A stretch of DNA of 64,000 nucleotides. It comes from Burkholderia sp. PAMC 26561 (GTDB lineage: Bacteria > Pseudomonadota > Gammaproteobacteria > Burkholderiales > Burkholderiaceae). A program made the position numbers and the translations under genes. The notes under the pieces were generated by a model, which was not told the origin of the DNA, made no database searches, and saw only the letters and a program-made list of their open reading frames with translations. The stretch covers positions 1 through 64,000 of the forward strand of contig NZ_CP014315.1 in assembly GCF_001557535.2 (NCBI RefSeq). Direction: 5' to 3'. Shown piece by piece: positions 26,782 to 36,066 of the stretch (position 1 is its first letter; the number at the start of each line of letters is the position of its first letter).

Positions 26782-27503
26782 AGTCGTCGAAAGTTGATGT
26801 TTTTGCGGACCATGTCTACAGAAACAATATCTTTATCGAGAAGCTCGACTTGGGTTTCTCGCAGTTTTTCCTGAAGTCTCCGACTGGCGATACCCTCTGT
26901 ATCGAGACCGGAATGCGAGGCGACTTCCCGCTGATGAAGTCGAACTTGCTGTCTGCCGGCATAGATGTCGCAACGGTCAACAGCGTCATTGTTCCTCACT
27001 TCGAAGCCGATGAAATGGGCGCCCTGCCCGACTTCATCACACTCAACAAGAATCTGGTTGCGTACGCTCATCCGATCTGCTCGCATGCGCTTGCGGACAT
27101 TTTCTCCGTCAAGACAAAACCTTTGAAGGACGAAGTCCCGATCACCATCAGCGGTGAAGTACTCGTTCCGATTTTCGCGAAGCACGTTCACCAGTGGGAC
27201 GCGCTGGTCATCTACGTTCCTCGGCTCAAGGCGCTTTTCTCATCCGACGTCTTCATGCGGTACGGACCCGTGGAAGAACGCCCGGGCGACCCCGTGCAGG
27301 AGATCGTGGCGTCGATAGAAAACTCCGGATACCTTCCGTCCATCGAATACTTGCATGCTGCATTGGAAAAGATCAAGAAATACGACATTGAATGGATCTT
27401 CCCCATGCACGGCCCCGCCATTCACAATAACGTCGCGGCAACCATCGACGGTCTCATTGAGTACTGCCTCAAGGACCGGCATAAGGAAACGGTTGAAGGG
27501 TAA
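26778..27503 (+). CDS. Metallo-beta-lactamase-fold protein, flavodiiron (ODP)-like
   Basis: 241 residues. The metal ligands expected for the flavodiiron-type MBL fold can be placed: HFEADE (HxExD), a His in AKHVHQWDAL, an Asp in LFSSDVF and the final His in FPMHGP. The sixth position of the HxExDH motif is Glu instead of His. There is no flavodoxin domain, so it would need an external electron donor if it is an oxidoreductase, or it may be a hydrolase. It is translationally coupled to the DUF6875 gene. Confidence 0.78.
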   Translation: MKSSKVDVFADHVYRNNIFIEKLDLGFSQFFLKSPTGDTLCIETGMRGDFPLMKSNLLSAGIDVATVNSVIVPHFEADEMGALPDFITLNKNLVAYAHPICSHALADIFSVKTKPLKDEVPITISGEVLVPIFAKHVHQWDALVIYVPRLKALFSSDVFMRYGPVEERPGDPVQEIVASIENSGYLPSIEYLHAALEKIKKYDIEWIFPMHGPAIHNNVAATIDGLIEYCLKDRHKETVEG

Positions 27504-27515
27504 AGCGCAGCCGGT

Positions 27516-28931
27516 TCACTGCGAGAGTTCCTCCAGGCTGCGGTTGAGCGTACGCGGACCAAACACGCCGACCGCCGTGATCATCACGAGCATCGCCGCG
27601 CCGATAAACAACGCCACGCCCATCGTGCCGCCCTCGCGCAGGAAAAAGCCGATCAGCAAACCTGCGAGCGCGGCGCTGACGCGGCTCCATGAATAGACAA
27701 AGCCGATCGCCCGGGCACGTATGCGAGTGGGATATTGCTCCGCCTGGAAACCATGGAAGACAAACGAGATCCAGTTGTTGAAGAGCGTCACCAGCACGCC
27801 GAACACGATGATCCAGAGCGGATCGGTCTGCTTCGCAAAGAACATCATGAAGATGCCGATCCCCACGCCCGCGCTGACGATCTGCCACTTGCGCTCCATC
27901 TTGTCCGCGATCCAGATGCCGAGCAACGGACCCACCGGATTGGCAAGCGCAATGATGAATGCGTACTGAAGGCTCGCGGTGACGTGAATGCCCTTCGATA
28001 TCAGCAATGTCGGCACCCACGCGCCAAAGCCGTAGAACGCAATGGTCTGCGTCAGGTTGAAAACAGACAGGACGAGCGTGCGTTTGCCATAAGGCGGCTT
28101 GAACAGTTCGGAGAATTTTCCGTCGCCAACGACAGGCTCCGAGCGCTGTGCGGGCGGCAGCTTCGCCATGCCGGCTTCGCGCGCAATCTTCGTCTCCAGG
28201 TCACGCATGATGCGTTCGGCCTCGCCCTCATGTCCATGCAGCGACAGCCAGCGCGGGCTTTCGGGCAGCCCGAGCCGCAGCCACCAAGCGGCAATGGCGC
28301 CGACCGAAGCGATCGCCGCAACCCAGCGCCATCCATCGATACCAAACGGACTGATCGGCACCAGCAGCCAGCCGAGCAGCGCCACCACCGGCACGATCAG
28401 GAACTCGATGAACTGGTAGAACGCAAAGGCCTTGCCGCGTCCCTGCGGCGGCACGAGCTCGGTCAGGAACGTATCGATCGTCACCTGTTCCAGCCCGACG
28501 CCGATCGCCGCGACAAAGCGGCAGATATCGACGCCCGCGGCATGCGTCTGGCACGCCATCACGGCGGTCGCGAGCGAATACCAGATGAGCGAGAAGGTGA
28601 ACATTGAGCGGCGTCCAAGCCGGTCCGCTATCGACCCGAAGACCATGCAGCCAAGCCACATGCCGGCAAACGTACAGAAGACAAAGAAACCGATACCGTT
28701 GATGCCGAAGAAGCCGACCGAGCCGCTGCTGAACATGCCGCTCCTGACGAGCCCCGGCGCAATGTAGGCTGTCATGAAGAGGTCGTACAGCTCGAAGACG
28801 CCGCCAAGCGAGATCAGGAACACCAGCCGCCAGAGGGTGCGCGTGAACGGCAGCCGGTCGAGCCGCGCCGCCACCTGGCCGGCGTACGTGTCCGCGACGG
28901 CGATCGTCGTATCGGCATAGATATCTGTCAT
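27516..28931 (-). CDS. MFS transporter (sugar/organic-acid type)
   Basis: 471 residues from the ATG at 28931 with GGAG six bases upstream. Twelve membrane helices are seen, with GSIADRLGRRSMFTFSLIWY (loop 2-3 motif), LGLPESPRWL before the central loop, and FQAEQYPTRIRARAIGF in the second half. This is the sugar porter/metabolite:H+ symporter branch, which includes aromatic-acid and dicarboxylate uptake systems. It follows leuB on the same strand after 85 bp, so it is probably the importer for the substrate of the leuCDB-like enzymes. Confidence 0.88.
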   Translation of the reverse strand: MTDIYADTTIAVADTYAGQVAARLDRLPFTRTLWRLVFLISLGGVFELYDLFMTAYIAPGLVRSGMFSSGSVGFFGINGIGFFVFCTFAGMWLGCMVFGSIADRLGRRSMFTFSLIWYSLATAVMACQTHAAGVDICRFVAAIGVGLEQVTIDTFLTELVPPQGRGKAFAFYQFIEFLIVPVVALLGWLLVPISPFGIDGWRWVAAIASVGAIAAWWLRLGLPESPRWLSLHGHEGEAERIMRDLETKIAREAGMAKLPPAQRSEPVVGDGKFSELFKPPYGKRTLVLSVFNLTQTIAFYGFGAWVPTLLISKGIHVTASLQYAFIIALANPVGPLLGIWIADKMERKWQIVSAGVGIGIFMMFFAKQTDPLWIIVFGVLVTLFNNWISFVFHGFQAEQYPTRIRARAIGFVYSWSRVSAALAGLLIGFFLREGGTMGVALFIGAAMLVMITAVGVFGPRTLNRSLEELSQ

Positions 28932-29016
28932 CTTCGTCTCCACATGGCGTGCATTTTGCCGCCATGATCTATTTTTTGAGGCGGCGCCGGCATGGCTGCG
29001 CCGGTGTACTACGTGT

Positions 29017-30084
29017 TCATCGGCCCAGCGCGGCCAGTACTGCTTCGCCCATCTCTCGCGTGCCGACTCTCTTCGTGCCCGGCTGATGGATGTCCGCGGT
29101 ACGGTAGCCATCGGCAAGAACCGAACTCACAGCGCGGCGAATGCGGTCGCCCGCTTCGGGCAGGTCGAACGAAAGACGCATCATCATCTCGACCGAGAGG
29201 ATCGCGGCCAGCGGATTCGCGATGTCCATCCCCGCAATGTCAGGCGCCGTGCCGTGTACCGGTTCGTACAAACCAAGCCGCCCGCTTGCAAGTGAAGCCG
29301 AAGGCAACATGCCGATGGAACCCGTCAGCATGGCGGCCGCGTCCGAGAGAATGTCGCCAAAGACGTTGCCCGTCACGATCACGTCAAACTGACGCGGGTT
29401 GCGCATCAGCATCATCGCGGCTGCATCCACGAAGGTGTGTGTCAGTTCCACGTCGGGATATTCCCGGCCGACTTCCGTCATGACCTCGCGCCAGAGCTGC
29501 ATGGTTTCGAGAACGTTGGCCTTGTCGACGGAGCAGACCTTGCGGTTACGCGTTCGCGCCACACGAAAGGCTGCGTGCCCGATACGGCGCACTTCGGATT
29601 CGGTATATCGCATGGTGTTGACGCCGACCCGTTCGCCGTTCTCTATTGTTACGCCGCGCGGTTCGCCAAAGTAGAGGTCGCCGGTCAGCTCGCGCAGGAT
29701 CATGATGTCGAGGCCATCGACAATCTCGCGCTTGAGGCTCGAGGCATCGGCGAGTTCCGGGAAGAGAAACGCGGGGCGAAAGTTGGCAAAGAGACCCAGC
29801 GCCTTTCGCAGACGCAAAAGGCTCGCGCCCGGGCGCATGTCGAAGGGAATCTTCTCGTCGCCCGGTTCGCCTGCGGCGCCGAACAGGATCGCGTCGGACT
29901 TGCGCGCGATGTCGAGCGTCGCCGCCGGCAGCGGATCGCCCGCTGCTTCCACGCCCGCGCCGCCTATGGGCGCATGGCTGATTTCAAGCGCCGCGCTTTT
30001 TGGCACGACCGCCTGCAGAACCTTGAGCGCCTCCGCCGTGACTTCCTTGCCGATCCCATCGCCCGCCAGTACAGCAACTTTCAT
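29017..30084 (-). CDS. 3-isopropylmalate dehydrogenase family protein (leuB-like)
   Basis: 355 residues. Features of the beta-decarboxylating dehydrogenase family: [15 protein letters not shown] at the N-terminus, the substrate-binding [28 protein letters not shown], the catalytic Tyr in [10 protein letters not shown], Lys in SVDKANVL, and acidic metal ligands in [15 protein letters not shown]-specific enzymes have an Asp-Ile pair after GTAPDIAG; here it reads [15 protein letters not shown]. It oxidises a 3-substituted malate to a 2-oxo acid with loss of CO2. The neighbours (frameshifted leuC, leuD, MFS, LysR) argue for a catabolic or alternative substrate instead of the main leucine pathway. 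Confidence 0.88.
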   Translation of the reverse strand: MKVAVLAGDGIGKEVTAEALKVLQAVVPKSAALEISHAPIGGAGVEAAGDPLPAATLDIARKSDAILFGAAGEPGDEKIPFDMRPGASLLRLRKALGLFANFRPAFLFPELADASSLKREIVDGLDIMILRELTGDLYFGEPRGVTIENGERVGVNTMRYTESEVRRIGHAAFRVARTRNRKVCSVDKANVLETMQLWREVMTEVGREYPDVELTHTFVDAAAMMLMRNPRQFDVIVTGNVFGDILSDAAAMLTGSIGMLPSASLASGRLGLYEPVHGTAPDIAGMDIANPLAAILSVEMMMRLSFDLPEAGDRIRRAVSSVLADGYRTADIHQPGTKRVGTREMGEAVLAALGR

Positions 30085-30127
30085 TTCCGGTCCTTTACAT
30101 GAACGTGATTGAATATCGCGGCGGCAC

Positions 30128-30718
30128 TCAGTACGCGTAGTTGCGCTCGAATGCCTCGATCCGGTCGAGCTGAGTGAGGGTGTAGCCGAGTTCGTCGAGA
30201 CCTTCCTTCAGGCAACGCTTCTGATAGGCATCGATACTGAATGTATGCGATACACCGTCCGGCGTGGACACGGTTTGCGCATCGAGATCGACGGTTACGT
30301 GCAAGCCCGGACTTGCCTCGATCTTGCCGATCATTTCGTCGACGACATCGGCGGCGAGCAGCACGATCAACAGTCCGTTCTTCGATGCATTCGACGCAAA
30401 GATGTCCCCCACGCTAGGCGCAATCACCGCGCGCACGCCGTAGTCGTACAGCGCCCAGACCGCGTGCTCGCGCGACGAGCCGCACGCGAAGTTCTCCTTC
30501 GCGACCACGATCCTCGCCGGCTGATACGCGGGCAGATTGAGCAGGAAGCCGGCTTTTTCAGAACCGTCCGCGTGGTATCGAAGGTCGCGGAAAAGGTAAT
30601 TGCCAAAATTGTCTGAGCGCGGTTTCTGCAGGTATCGTGCAGGCACGATCTGATCGGTGTCGCAGTTCGGGCGCGCAACCGGCAGTGCGACCGCATCGAG
30701 ATGAGCGAAGGCTTCCAT
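30128..30718 (-). CDS. 3-isopropylmalate dehydratase small subunit family (leuD-like)
   Basis: 196 residues from the ATG at 30718, which overlaps the leuC stop (ATGA). The swivel domain signature [16 protein letters not shown], then [19 protein letters not shown] and [17 protein letters not shown] is complete. It forms the aconitase-fold dehydratase with the LeuC partner and positions substrate over the 4Fe-4S cluster. It is slightly shorter than housekeeping LeuD of Burkholderia, in line with a paralogue. Confidence 0.9.
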   Translation of the reverse strand: MEAFAHLDAVALPVARPNCDTDQIVPARYLQKPRSDNFGNYLFRDLRYHADGSEKAGFLLNLPAYQPARIVVAKENFACGSSREHAVWALYDYGVRAVIAPSVGDIFASNASKNGLLIVLLAADVVDEMIGKIEASPGLHVTVDLDAQTVSTPDGVSHTFSIDAYQKRCLKEGLDELGYTLTQLDRIEAFERNYAY

Positions 30719-32147
30719 CAGATTTCCCCGGCAAGCATGGGCCGCACGTCGGTGAGACGCCCGCTCAACGCGGCGGCGGCGACCATCGCGGGGCTCATCA
30801 GGTGAGTGCGCGAACCGGGACCTTGCCGGCCGACGAAATTGCGATTGGTGGTCGAGGCGCTGCGCTGCCCCGGCGCAACGGTGTCGCCATTGGTGCCGAG
30901 GCACATCGAGCAACCGGCTTCGCGCCACTGGAAACCGGCGTCCTTGAAGATCCGGTCGAGACCCAGCGCTTCCGCTTCCTGTTTGACGAGGCCCGAGCCC
31001 GGCACCACCCACGCTTCGACCGATTGCGCGACCTTGCGGCCCTTGACCACGGCGGCAGCCGCCTGCAGATCCTCGATGCGGCCATTCGTACACGAGCCTA
31101 TGAATGCGCGGTCAATGGTCAGGCCATCGAGCGTCATACCGGGAGTAAGGCCCATGTAATCCATGGTGCGCTGCATCGCGGCGCGCTTCTCGGCATTAGG
31201 CGCGTCTGCGGGATCGGGCACGCGGGCATCTATGGGCAGCGCGTCTTCCGGACTGTTGCCCCAGGTGACCATGGGTTGCAAGGTGCTGACATCGAGCGTG
31301 ATCTCCTTGTCGTACGATGCCCCTGCGTCCGATGCAAGCCCGCGCCAGCGCGCCACCTCCTCGTCCCAGCGCGCGCCTTGCGGCGCAAACGGCTTGCCTG
31401 CGAGATAGTGGAACGTGGTGTCGTCGGGGGCCATCATGCCGGCGCGACCGCCTGCTTCTATCGACATGTTGCAGATGGTGAAGCGGCCTTCCATCGACAA
31501 ACTTTCAATGACCGGCCCCGCGTATTCGATCACATGGCCGGTCGCGCCGCCCGCGCCGATCCTTGCGATGATCGCGAGAATTACATCCTTCGCGCCGACG
31601 CCCCCAGGCAGCGTACCCTCGAGCGCAATGCGCAGCGCCTTCGGTTTGCGCTGCCACAAGGTCTGCGTTGCGAGCACATGCGCCACCTCCGTCGCGCCAA
31701 TGCCGAACGCCAGTGCGCCGACTGCGCCATGCGTGGACGTATGACTGTCGCCGCACACGATCAGCATGCCGGGGCGGCTCAGGCCCTGTTCGGGGGCGAC
31801 GACATGGACGATTCCCTGGCGCACGTCATCGAGGCCGAAGAAGGTGATGCCGAGACTTTTGGTGTCGTCGCGCAGCGCGTTGGCCATTGCGCGCTTCTCG
31901 GGGTCGGTTATGCTCGCAAGATCGCGGCTGCCGGTGGGCACGTAATGATCGGGGTGGCGAATCCGCGTTGTGGCGCGTGCGCTTTCAGGCCGCGCTGGCG
32001 CAGCATTTCGAACGCGGGCGCCGATCCGTCCTGAAGGAAATGACTGTCGACGTAAAGCAGGCTCTGGCCGTCTTCACGCTCGAGGACGTGATGCTGGCTC
32101 CAGATCTTGTCGAATAGCGTTCTTGGCGCCGGGGGAGTTTGGTTCAC
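30718..32147 (-). pseudogene. 3-isopropylmalate dehydratase large subunit family (leuC-like), frameshifted
   Basis: Translation should start at the GTG at 32147 (GGAG eight bases upstream): TLFDKIWSQH, then SLLYVDSHFL. The frame runs to GFATP near 31950 and then goes out of frame; the expected DHYVPTGSRDLASI continues one frame over and stays open to the end, with the aconitase motifs CGDSHTSTHGA, IGSCTNGRIEDL and GCSMCLGTNGD carrying the three cluster cysteines. The span is one base short of 477 codons, so a single missing base explains it. As written the large subunit cannot be made. The rest of the gene is intact, so this is either a very recent mutation or a sequence error. Confidence 0.88.
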
Positions 32148-32243
32148 TGCGTTGTCTCCGTCTTTACCAGCGTTGTCTTCAGCGCTGTTGAGACGATGAT
32201 AGGCAGTTCTGTCTCCCGTGCAACGATCGATATATCATGGGCG

Positions 32244-32262
32244 GCATGAGAAAATCTCATGC
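32244..32262 (+). promoter_or_regulatory. Perfect LysR-type binding box
   Basis: GCATGAGA and TCTCATGC are exact reverse complements around AAA. Inside it is T-N11-A with a perfect GAGA/TCTC dyad, the classical LysR-type box. It lies about 100 bp upstream of the leuC-like start (32147) and immediately before the LysR start chosen at 32268, the expected place for a divergent autoregulated LysR operator. Confidence 0.75.
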
Positions 32263-32267
32263 GAAAT

Positions 32268-33206
32268 ATGCGACGAAAACTTCCTCCTCTCAATGCATTG
32301 CGCGCCTTCGAAGCCTCCGGGCGCTACCTGAGTTTCACCGGCGCGGCGAAGGAACTTCTCGTGACACAAGGCGCGATCAGCCGCCATGTGTCGCTGCTGG
32401 AGGACTGGCTCGGGGTGAAGCTTTTCTTGCGCACGCATCGGGGCATACAACTTACCCGTAAGGGCGAAACCTATATCCGTGCGCTGAGCAGCGTGTTCGA
32501 CCAGATCGACTACGCGACGCGAGAAGCGCGTGACGACGCGGACGGTTCGGTCTTGCGGCTGAAGTTGCCGCCCACCTTCGCCATGCGCTGGCTGGTCCCG
32601 CGCCTCACGCGATTCAAGTCGCTGCATCCGAAGATCGATATTCAGGTCGTCACCTCTCACGAGCCCGCGAATTTCCGGCGTGAGGATATCGATGTCTCCG
32701 TGCATTCCCATCCTTTTCCTCCCGAGGGCGCGGGTCACCGCCGGTTGCTGGGCGAAGTGCTGATGCCGGTGTGCAGTCCATCCTTGCTCGAACGCGGACC
32801 TGCGTTGCGAACCCCCAGGGATCTTGCGCATCACACGCTGCTTTCATCGAGGAATCGTCCGATGGACTGGTCGCGCTGGATGATCGAAGCCGGGATGACG
32901 GAGCTGGAAAGCGAGGGGCACATTGATTTCGATAACGCGGCGCTCGCATATCAGGGCGCCATAGATGACCTGGGCGTGATGATTGCGGTGCGCGCGTTGA
33001 TAGAGGATGACTTGCGTAGCGGACGGCTGGTCTCACCGTTTGATCTGCAGGTTTCCACGCCAGGGGCGTATTACCTCGCGTGCTCGCAGGTTGGAGCGAA
33101 GTCGCCGCAACTCGAGGCGTTTGAAGCGTGGCTGGTTTGGGAAGCCGTGGACTATGAGCGCGGCTTGTCGGCCCCGGCCATCACCGGTTTACCCCCGCCA
33201 CAATGA
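32268..33206 (+). CDS. LysR-family regulator, GcvA-like
   Basis: 312 residues from the ATG at 32268, giving the typical start MRRKLPPLNALRAFEAS; the ATG at 32259 would lie inside the palindromic box. The winged helix (LSFTGAAKELLVTQGAISRH, VSLLEDWLGVKLFLRTHRG) and the effector domain of the GcvA group are clear. Divergent from the leuCDB-like genes, it probably activates them in response to the pathway substrate. Its 3' end overlaps the next, convergent LysR gene by 26 bp. Confidence 0.9.
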   Translation: MRRKLPPLNALRAFEASGRYLSFTGAAKELLVTQGAISRHVSLLEDWLGVKLFLRTHRGIQLTRKGETYIRALSSVFDQIDYATREARDDADGSVLRLKLPPTFAMRWLVPRLTRFKSLHPKIDIQVVTSHEPANFRREDIDVSVHSHPFPPEGAGHRRLLGEVLMPVCSPSLLERGPALRTPRDLAHHTLLSSRNRPMDWSRWMIEAGMTELESEGHIDFDNAALAYQGAIDDLGVMIAVRALIEDDLRSGRLVSPFDLQVSTPGAYYLACSQVGAKSPQLEAFEAWLVWEAVDYERGLSAPAITGLPPPQ

Positions 33207-34080
33207 ACTCCCTCAACCATCGATGCGCGGCGTCCCTGTGCGACCGCTCATGCCAGAGCATGGCCAGGTCGTAGCCGGGAACATCGACGGGTGCTTCGAC
33301 CACGCGCAGCGTGCTGACGTTGCGGACCAGCCGCGACGGCATCATCGCGACAAGGTCCGTGCTCGCCAGCACCTGCATCATGAACAAGAAATGCGGTACG
33401 GAAAGCACGACCCGGCGCGTCAGGCCGGCGTCGGCAAGCGCCTCGTCCGTGATACCGCGAAACCCGCCGCCATCCGTCGATACGATCACATGCTCGAGCG
33501 CGCAAAATTGCGCGAGCGTCGGCCGGCGCTTCAAACGCGGATGACCCGCACGTCCGGCCAGCACGTATCGCTCGGTGAAAAGCACCCGCCTGTGCAGGCC
33601 TTCCGGCGCGCCATCGCTGGTATGAAACGCGAGGTCGATCTCTCCGCGTTCCGCTTGCCGCGCAATCCGCGACGGTGACATTTCCATGATTGCCAGCCGT
33701 GTGCCGGGCGCAGCCGTCCGCAATCCGGCCATCGCGGGTAACAGCACTGTGGATTCGGCATAGTCGGCAGCCGCCACGCGCCAGGTGTTGCTTGCTTCGG
33801 CAGGACTGAAAGGACTCGCCGGCGATACCGCGCGCCCGAGCGCTTCGAGTGCCTGCCGCAACGGTTCGCGCAACTCGTCGGCTCTTGTCGTGGGCCGCAT
33901 GCCTCGCGGTCCCGGCAACAACAGCGGATCGCCGAACACATCGCGCAACTTCGCGAGATGAACGCTCACCGACGGCTGCGAAAAGTTCAGGCGCTCTGCT
34001 GTGCGCGTCACGTTGTGCTCCGAAAGCAGGACGTCGAGCGTCAGCAAGAGGTTCAGATCGAGACGCCTGAGATCATTCAT
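33181..34080 (-). CDS. LysR-family regulator, NodD/NahR-like
   Basis: 299 residues from the ATG at 34080 (an ATG at 34095 is possible). It begins MNDLRRLDLNLLLTLDVLLS, with helix-turn-helix NVTRTAERLNFSQPSVSVHL, as in the NodD/NahR/LinR branch. The effector domain has FRGITDEALADAGLTRRVVL. It is divergent from the quinone reductase gene, 85 bp away, and probably controls it. Confidence 0.9.
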   Translation of the reverse strand: MNDLRRLDLNLLLTLDVLLSEHNVTRTAERLNFSQPSVSVHLAKLRDVFGDPLLLPGPRGMRPTTRADELREPLRQALEALGRAVSPASPFSPAEASNTWRVAAADYAESTVLLPAMAGLRTAAPGTRLAIMEMSPSRIARQAERGEIDLAFHTSDGAPEGLHRRVLFTERYVLAGRAGHPRLKRRPTLAQFCALEHVIVSTDGGGFRGITDEALADAGLTRRVVLSVPHFLFMMQVLASTDLVAMMPSRLVRNVSTLRVVEAPVDVPGYDLAMLWHERSHRDAAHRWLREFIVAGVNR

Positions 34081-34165
34081 GGCAATACCTGGCATGTTGG
34101 ATATTCATTTCCACTATACCGGACGACGGTCTACGCTGCTTCTTTCAGCACTGAAGGGTCGAACC

Positions 34166-34942
34166 ATGAACGTTCTTATTGTCTATGCACATCCCGAACC
34201 AAAGTCACTGAATGGTTCGCTGAAGGATTTCGCGGTCACACGCTTGGAGAATGCAGGTCACGCAGTGAAGGTATCGGACCTGTATGCAATGAAATGGAAA
34301 GCATCGCTCGACGCCAGCGACAGCATGGACGGGCAAGCCTCCGAACGTTTCGACCCCGCGCTCGACTCGAAGCTCGCATTCGAGAACGGCCGCCAGACCA
34401 GGGACATCGCAGAGGAACAAGACAAGTTGCGCTGGGCGGATGCCGTCATCCTGCAGTTTCCACTGTGGTGGTTCTCCATGCCGGCAATCCTGAAAGGCTG
34501 GGTGGAACGCGTCTACGCTTACGGCTTTGCGTACGGCGTAGGCGAGCACTCGGACAAGCACTGGGGCGACCGTTATGGCGAAGGCACGCTGGCCGGAAAA
34601 CGGGCAATGCTGATGGTGACTACGGGCGGCTGGGAATCTCACTACGCGGCACGCGGCATCAATGGTCCGATAGACGACCTCCTGTTCCCCATCCAGCATG
34701 GGATTCTCTATTACCCGGGCTTCGATGTGCTGCCGCCCTTCGTGATTTATCGGACGGGGAAAGTGGACGAGGCGCGATTCGCGAAAGCGCTCGATGCACT
34801 CGGACAACGTCTCGATGCCCTTTGGACCGCCAAGCCGATTGCGTATCGCCGGCAAAACGCCGGGGCGTACGACATTCCCGAACTCACATTACGCGCCGAT
34901 ATGGCGCCGGGCCAGGCGGGTTTCGGCGTGCACATCGAGTAA
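34166..34942 (+). CDS. NAD(P)H dehydrogenase (quinone), flavodoxin-like fold
   Basis: 258 residues from the ATG at 34166 with GAAGGG upstream. Motifs of the NQO1/MdaB/KefF family: MNVLIVYAHPEPKSLNGSLK, WADAVILQFPLWWFSMPAIL, GWVERVYAYGFAYG and MVTTGGWESHYAARG. It binds FAD or FMN and reduces quinones with two electrons, protecting against redox-cycling compounds. The divergent LysR gene suggests induction by a quinone or phenolic compound. Confidence 0.9.
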   Translation: MNVLIVYAHPEPKSLNGSLKDFAVTRLENAGHAVKVSDLYAMKWKASLDASDSMDGQASERFDPALDSKLAFENGRQTRDIAEEQDKLRWADAVILQFPLWWFSMPAILKGWVERVYAYGFAYGVGEHSDKHWGDRYGEGTLAGKRAMLMVTTGGWESHYAARGINGPIDDLLFPIQHGILYYPGFDVLPPFVIYRTGKVDEARFAKALDALGQRLDALWTAKPIAYRRQNAGAYDIPELTLRADMAPGQAGFGVHIE

Positions 34943-34952
34943 GCTTTCAATG

Positions 34953-35858
34953 TCACGCGTGGTCAAGGAACCCCATCAGCTTCAACGCGTTCCGTTGTCC
35001 CTGGTCTTCGTAATTGGTGTTGAAGATCACGTGGGTCATCTCCACGGCTTTCGAGATCTCGATGATCTGGCTCGCGATGGGATCGAGTTCTTCGTCGTTG
35101 TACTCGTAGTGAAATCTCGACGACGACGCCACCGCCCCCTTGATATTCCACGTCTCGTGATTGCGCCCGTGCAGACGGATCAATGCGAGCCCCGGGTGTG
35201 TTGTTTCCCAGATGGCCGGAATGCTGTTGCTGAATCCCTGCGGTTCGTCGACCACCACGTTCACCAGTCCGCGCTCGCGCTCCATGGCGAGCGTGGAGTC
35301 GCGGCGCTTTGCATCGAACCATGTCTGATTGCGGAATTCGACCGCCATGGTGCAGCCGTCCATGGCGCTCATGACGTCCGCACAATGTTCGACATGGCGG
35401 ATGCCATGCGGATTGCAGATCACCCACGGCGCAAACTGGAAGTGCACCGCGCCGAGCTTGCCCGAAGCACGTAGTGGTTCAATGGCTTCGAAATACCGGC
35501 ACCACAATTCCTGCTGCATTTCCGCCGATAAATCCTTGTAGTACAAGCTCGTTTTGCCATTCTGCGGCAGGTGCGGCTGCATGTCGGCGGGAAACATGTC
35601 GCGCGCAGTCTGATGACCGGTGAACAACCGGAACGCCTTGATGTTGAACACGAATTCCGGCGACGTTCGCTCAGCCCATAGCACCGAATTTGTCGCGTTT
35701 GGCATAGCGTAGTAACTCGAATCCACTTCCACGATAGGAAAAATGGACGCGTAATGGCGCAAGCGCGCTTCCGCGCTCGAACACCCCGGCGGATAAAAAC
35801 GCTTGCACTTGATGAGCGTGGGATCCGTCCATGACGCCGTGCCGACCAGGATGCTCAC
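34953..35858 (-). CDS. DUF72 (YecE-like) protein, probably SOS-controlled
   Basis: 301 residues from the GTG at 35858, which has AGAGGA eight bases upstream; the upstream part of the frame has no family similarity and crosses the promoter. DUF72 hallmarks: LVGTASWTDPTLIKCKRFYP, FPIVEVDSSYYAMPN, FVFNIKAFRLFTGHQT, GAVHFQFAPWV, AVEFRNQTWFD and LIRLHGRNHETW. The family has a TIM-barrel-like fold and no established reaction. The promoter 90 bp upstream has a perfect LexA box between -35 and -10, so expression should rise after DNA damage. Confidence 0.9.
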   Translation of the reverse strand: MSILVGTASWTDPTLIKCKRFYPPGCSSAEARLRHYASIFPIVEVDSSYYAMPNATNSVLWAERTSPEFVFNIKAFRLFTGHQTARDMFPADMQPHLPQNGKTSLYYKDLSAEMQQELWCRYFEAIEPLRASGKLGAVHFQFAPWVICNPHGIRHVEHCADVMSAMDGCTMAVEFRNQTWFDAKRRDSTLAMERERGLVNVVVDEPQGFSNSIPAIWETTHPGLALIRLHGRNHETWNIKGAVASSSRFHYEYNDEELDPIASQIIEISKAVEMTHVIFNTNYEDQGQRNALKLMGFLDHA

Positions 35859-35944
35859 CGCACGTGTCCTCTTTAATTTGTTGATCGCATATTGGCGTTG
35901 GCGCCAACACCAATTGTTTCCGATGGAATCAGAATACAAATAAA

Positions 35945-35966
35945 ATACTGTACATCCATACAGTAT
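35945..35966 (-). promoter_or_regulatory. LexA (SOS) box and promoter of the DUF72 gene
   Basis: ATACTGTA and TACAGTAT flank CATCCA, a perfect 22-bp dyad containing CTGT-N8-ACAG, the LexA consensus of gamma- and betaproteobacteria. On the minus strand a -35 like TTGATA (35969-35964) and a -10 like TATTTT (35947-35942) are separated by exactly the 16 bases CTGT...ACAG, so LexA would occlude the promoter. Confidence 0.82.
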
Positions 35967-36066
35967 CAATTGGCAAGTTGGTCTGTGGAAAACTCGAAGC
36001 CAAGCACTTCGGTCTGGAGGGAACGGCTTCGATTAGCGTGCGTAGCGTGTCCGCCCGCTCCACCAT

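Noticed and set aside
30718..31941. Shorter LeuC starting inside the 31941 frame
   Set aside because: It would lack the conserved N-terminal 65 residues that are encoded immediately upstream in another frame; a single missing base explains the data better.
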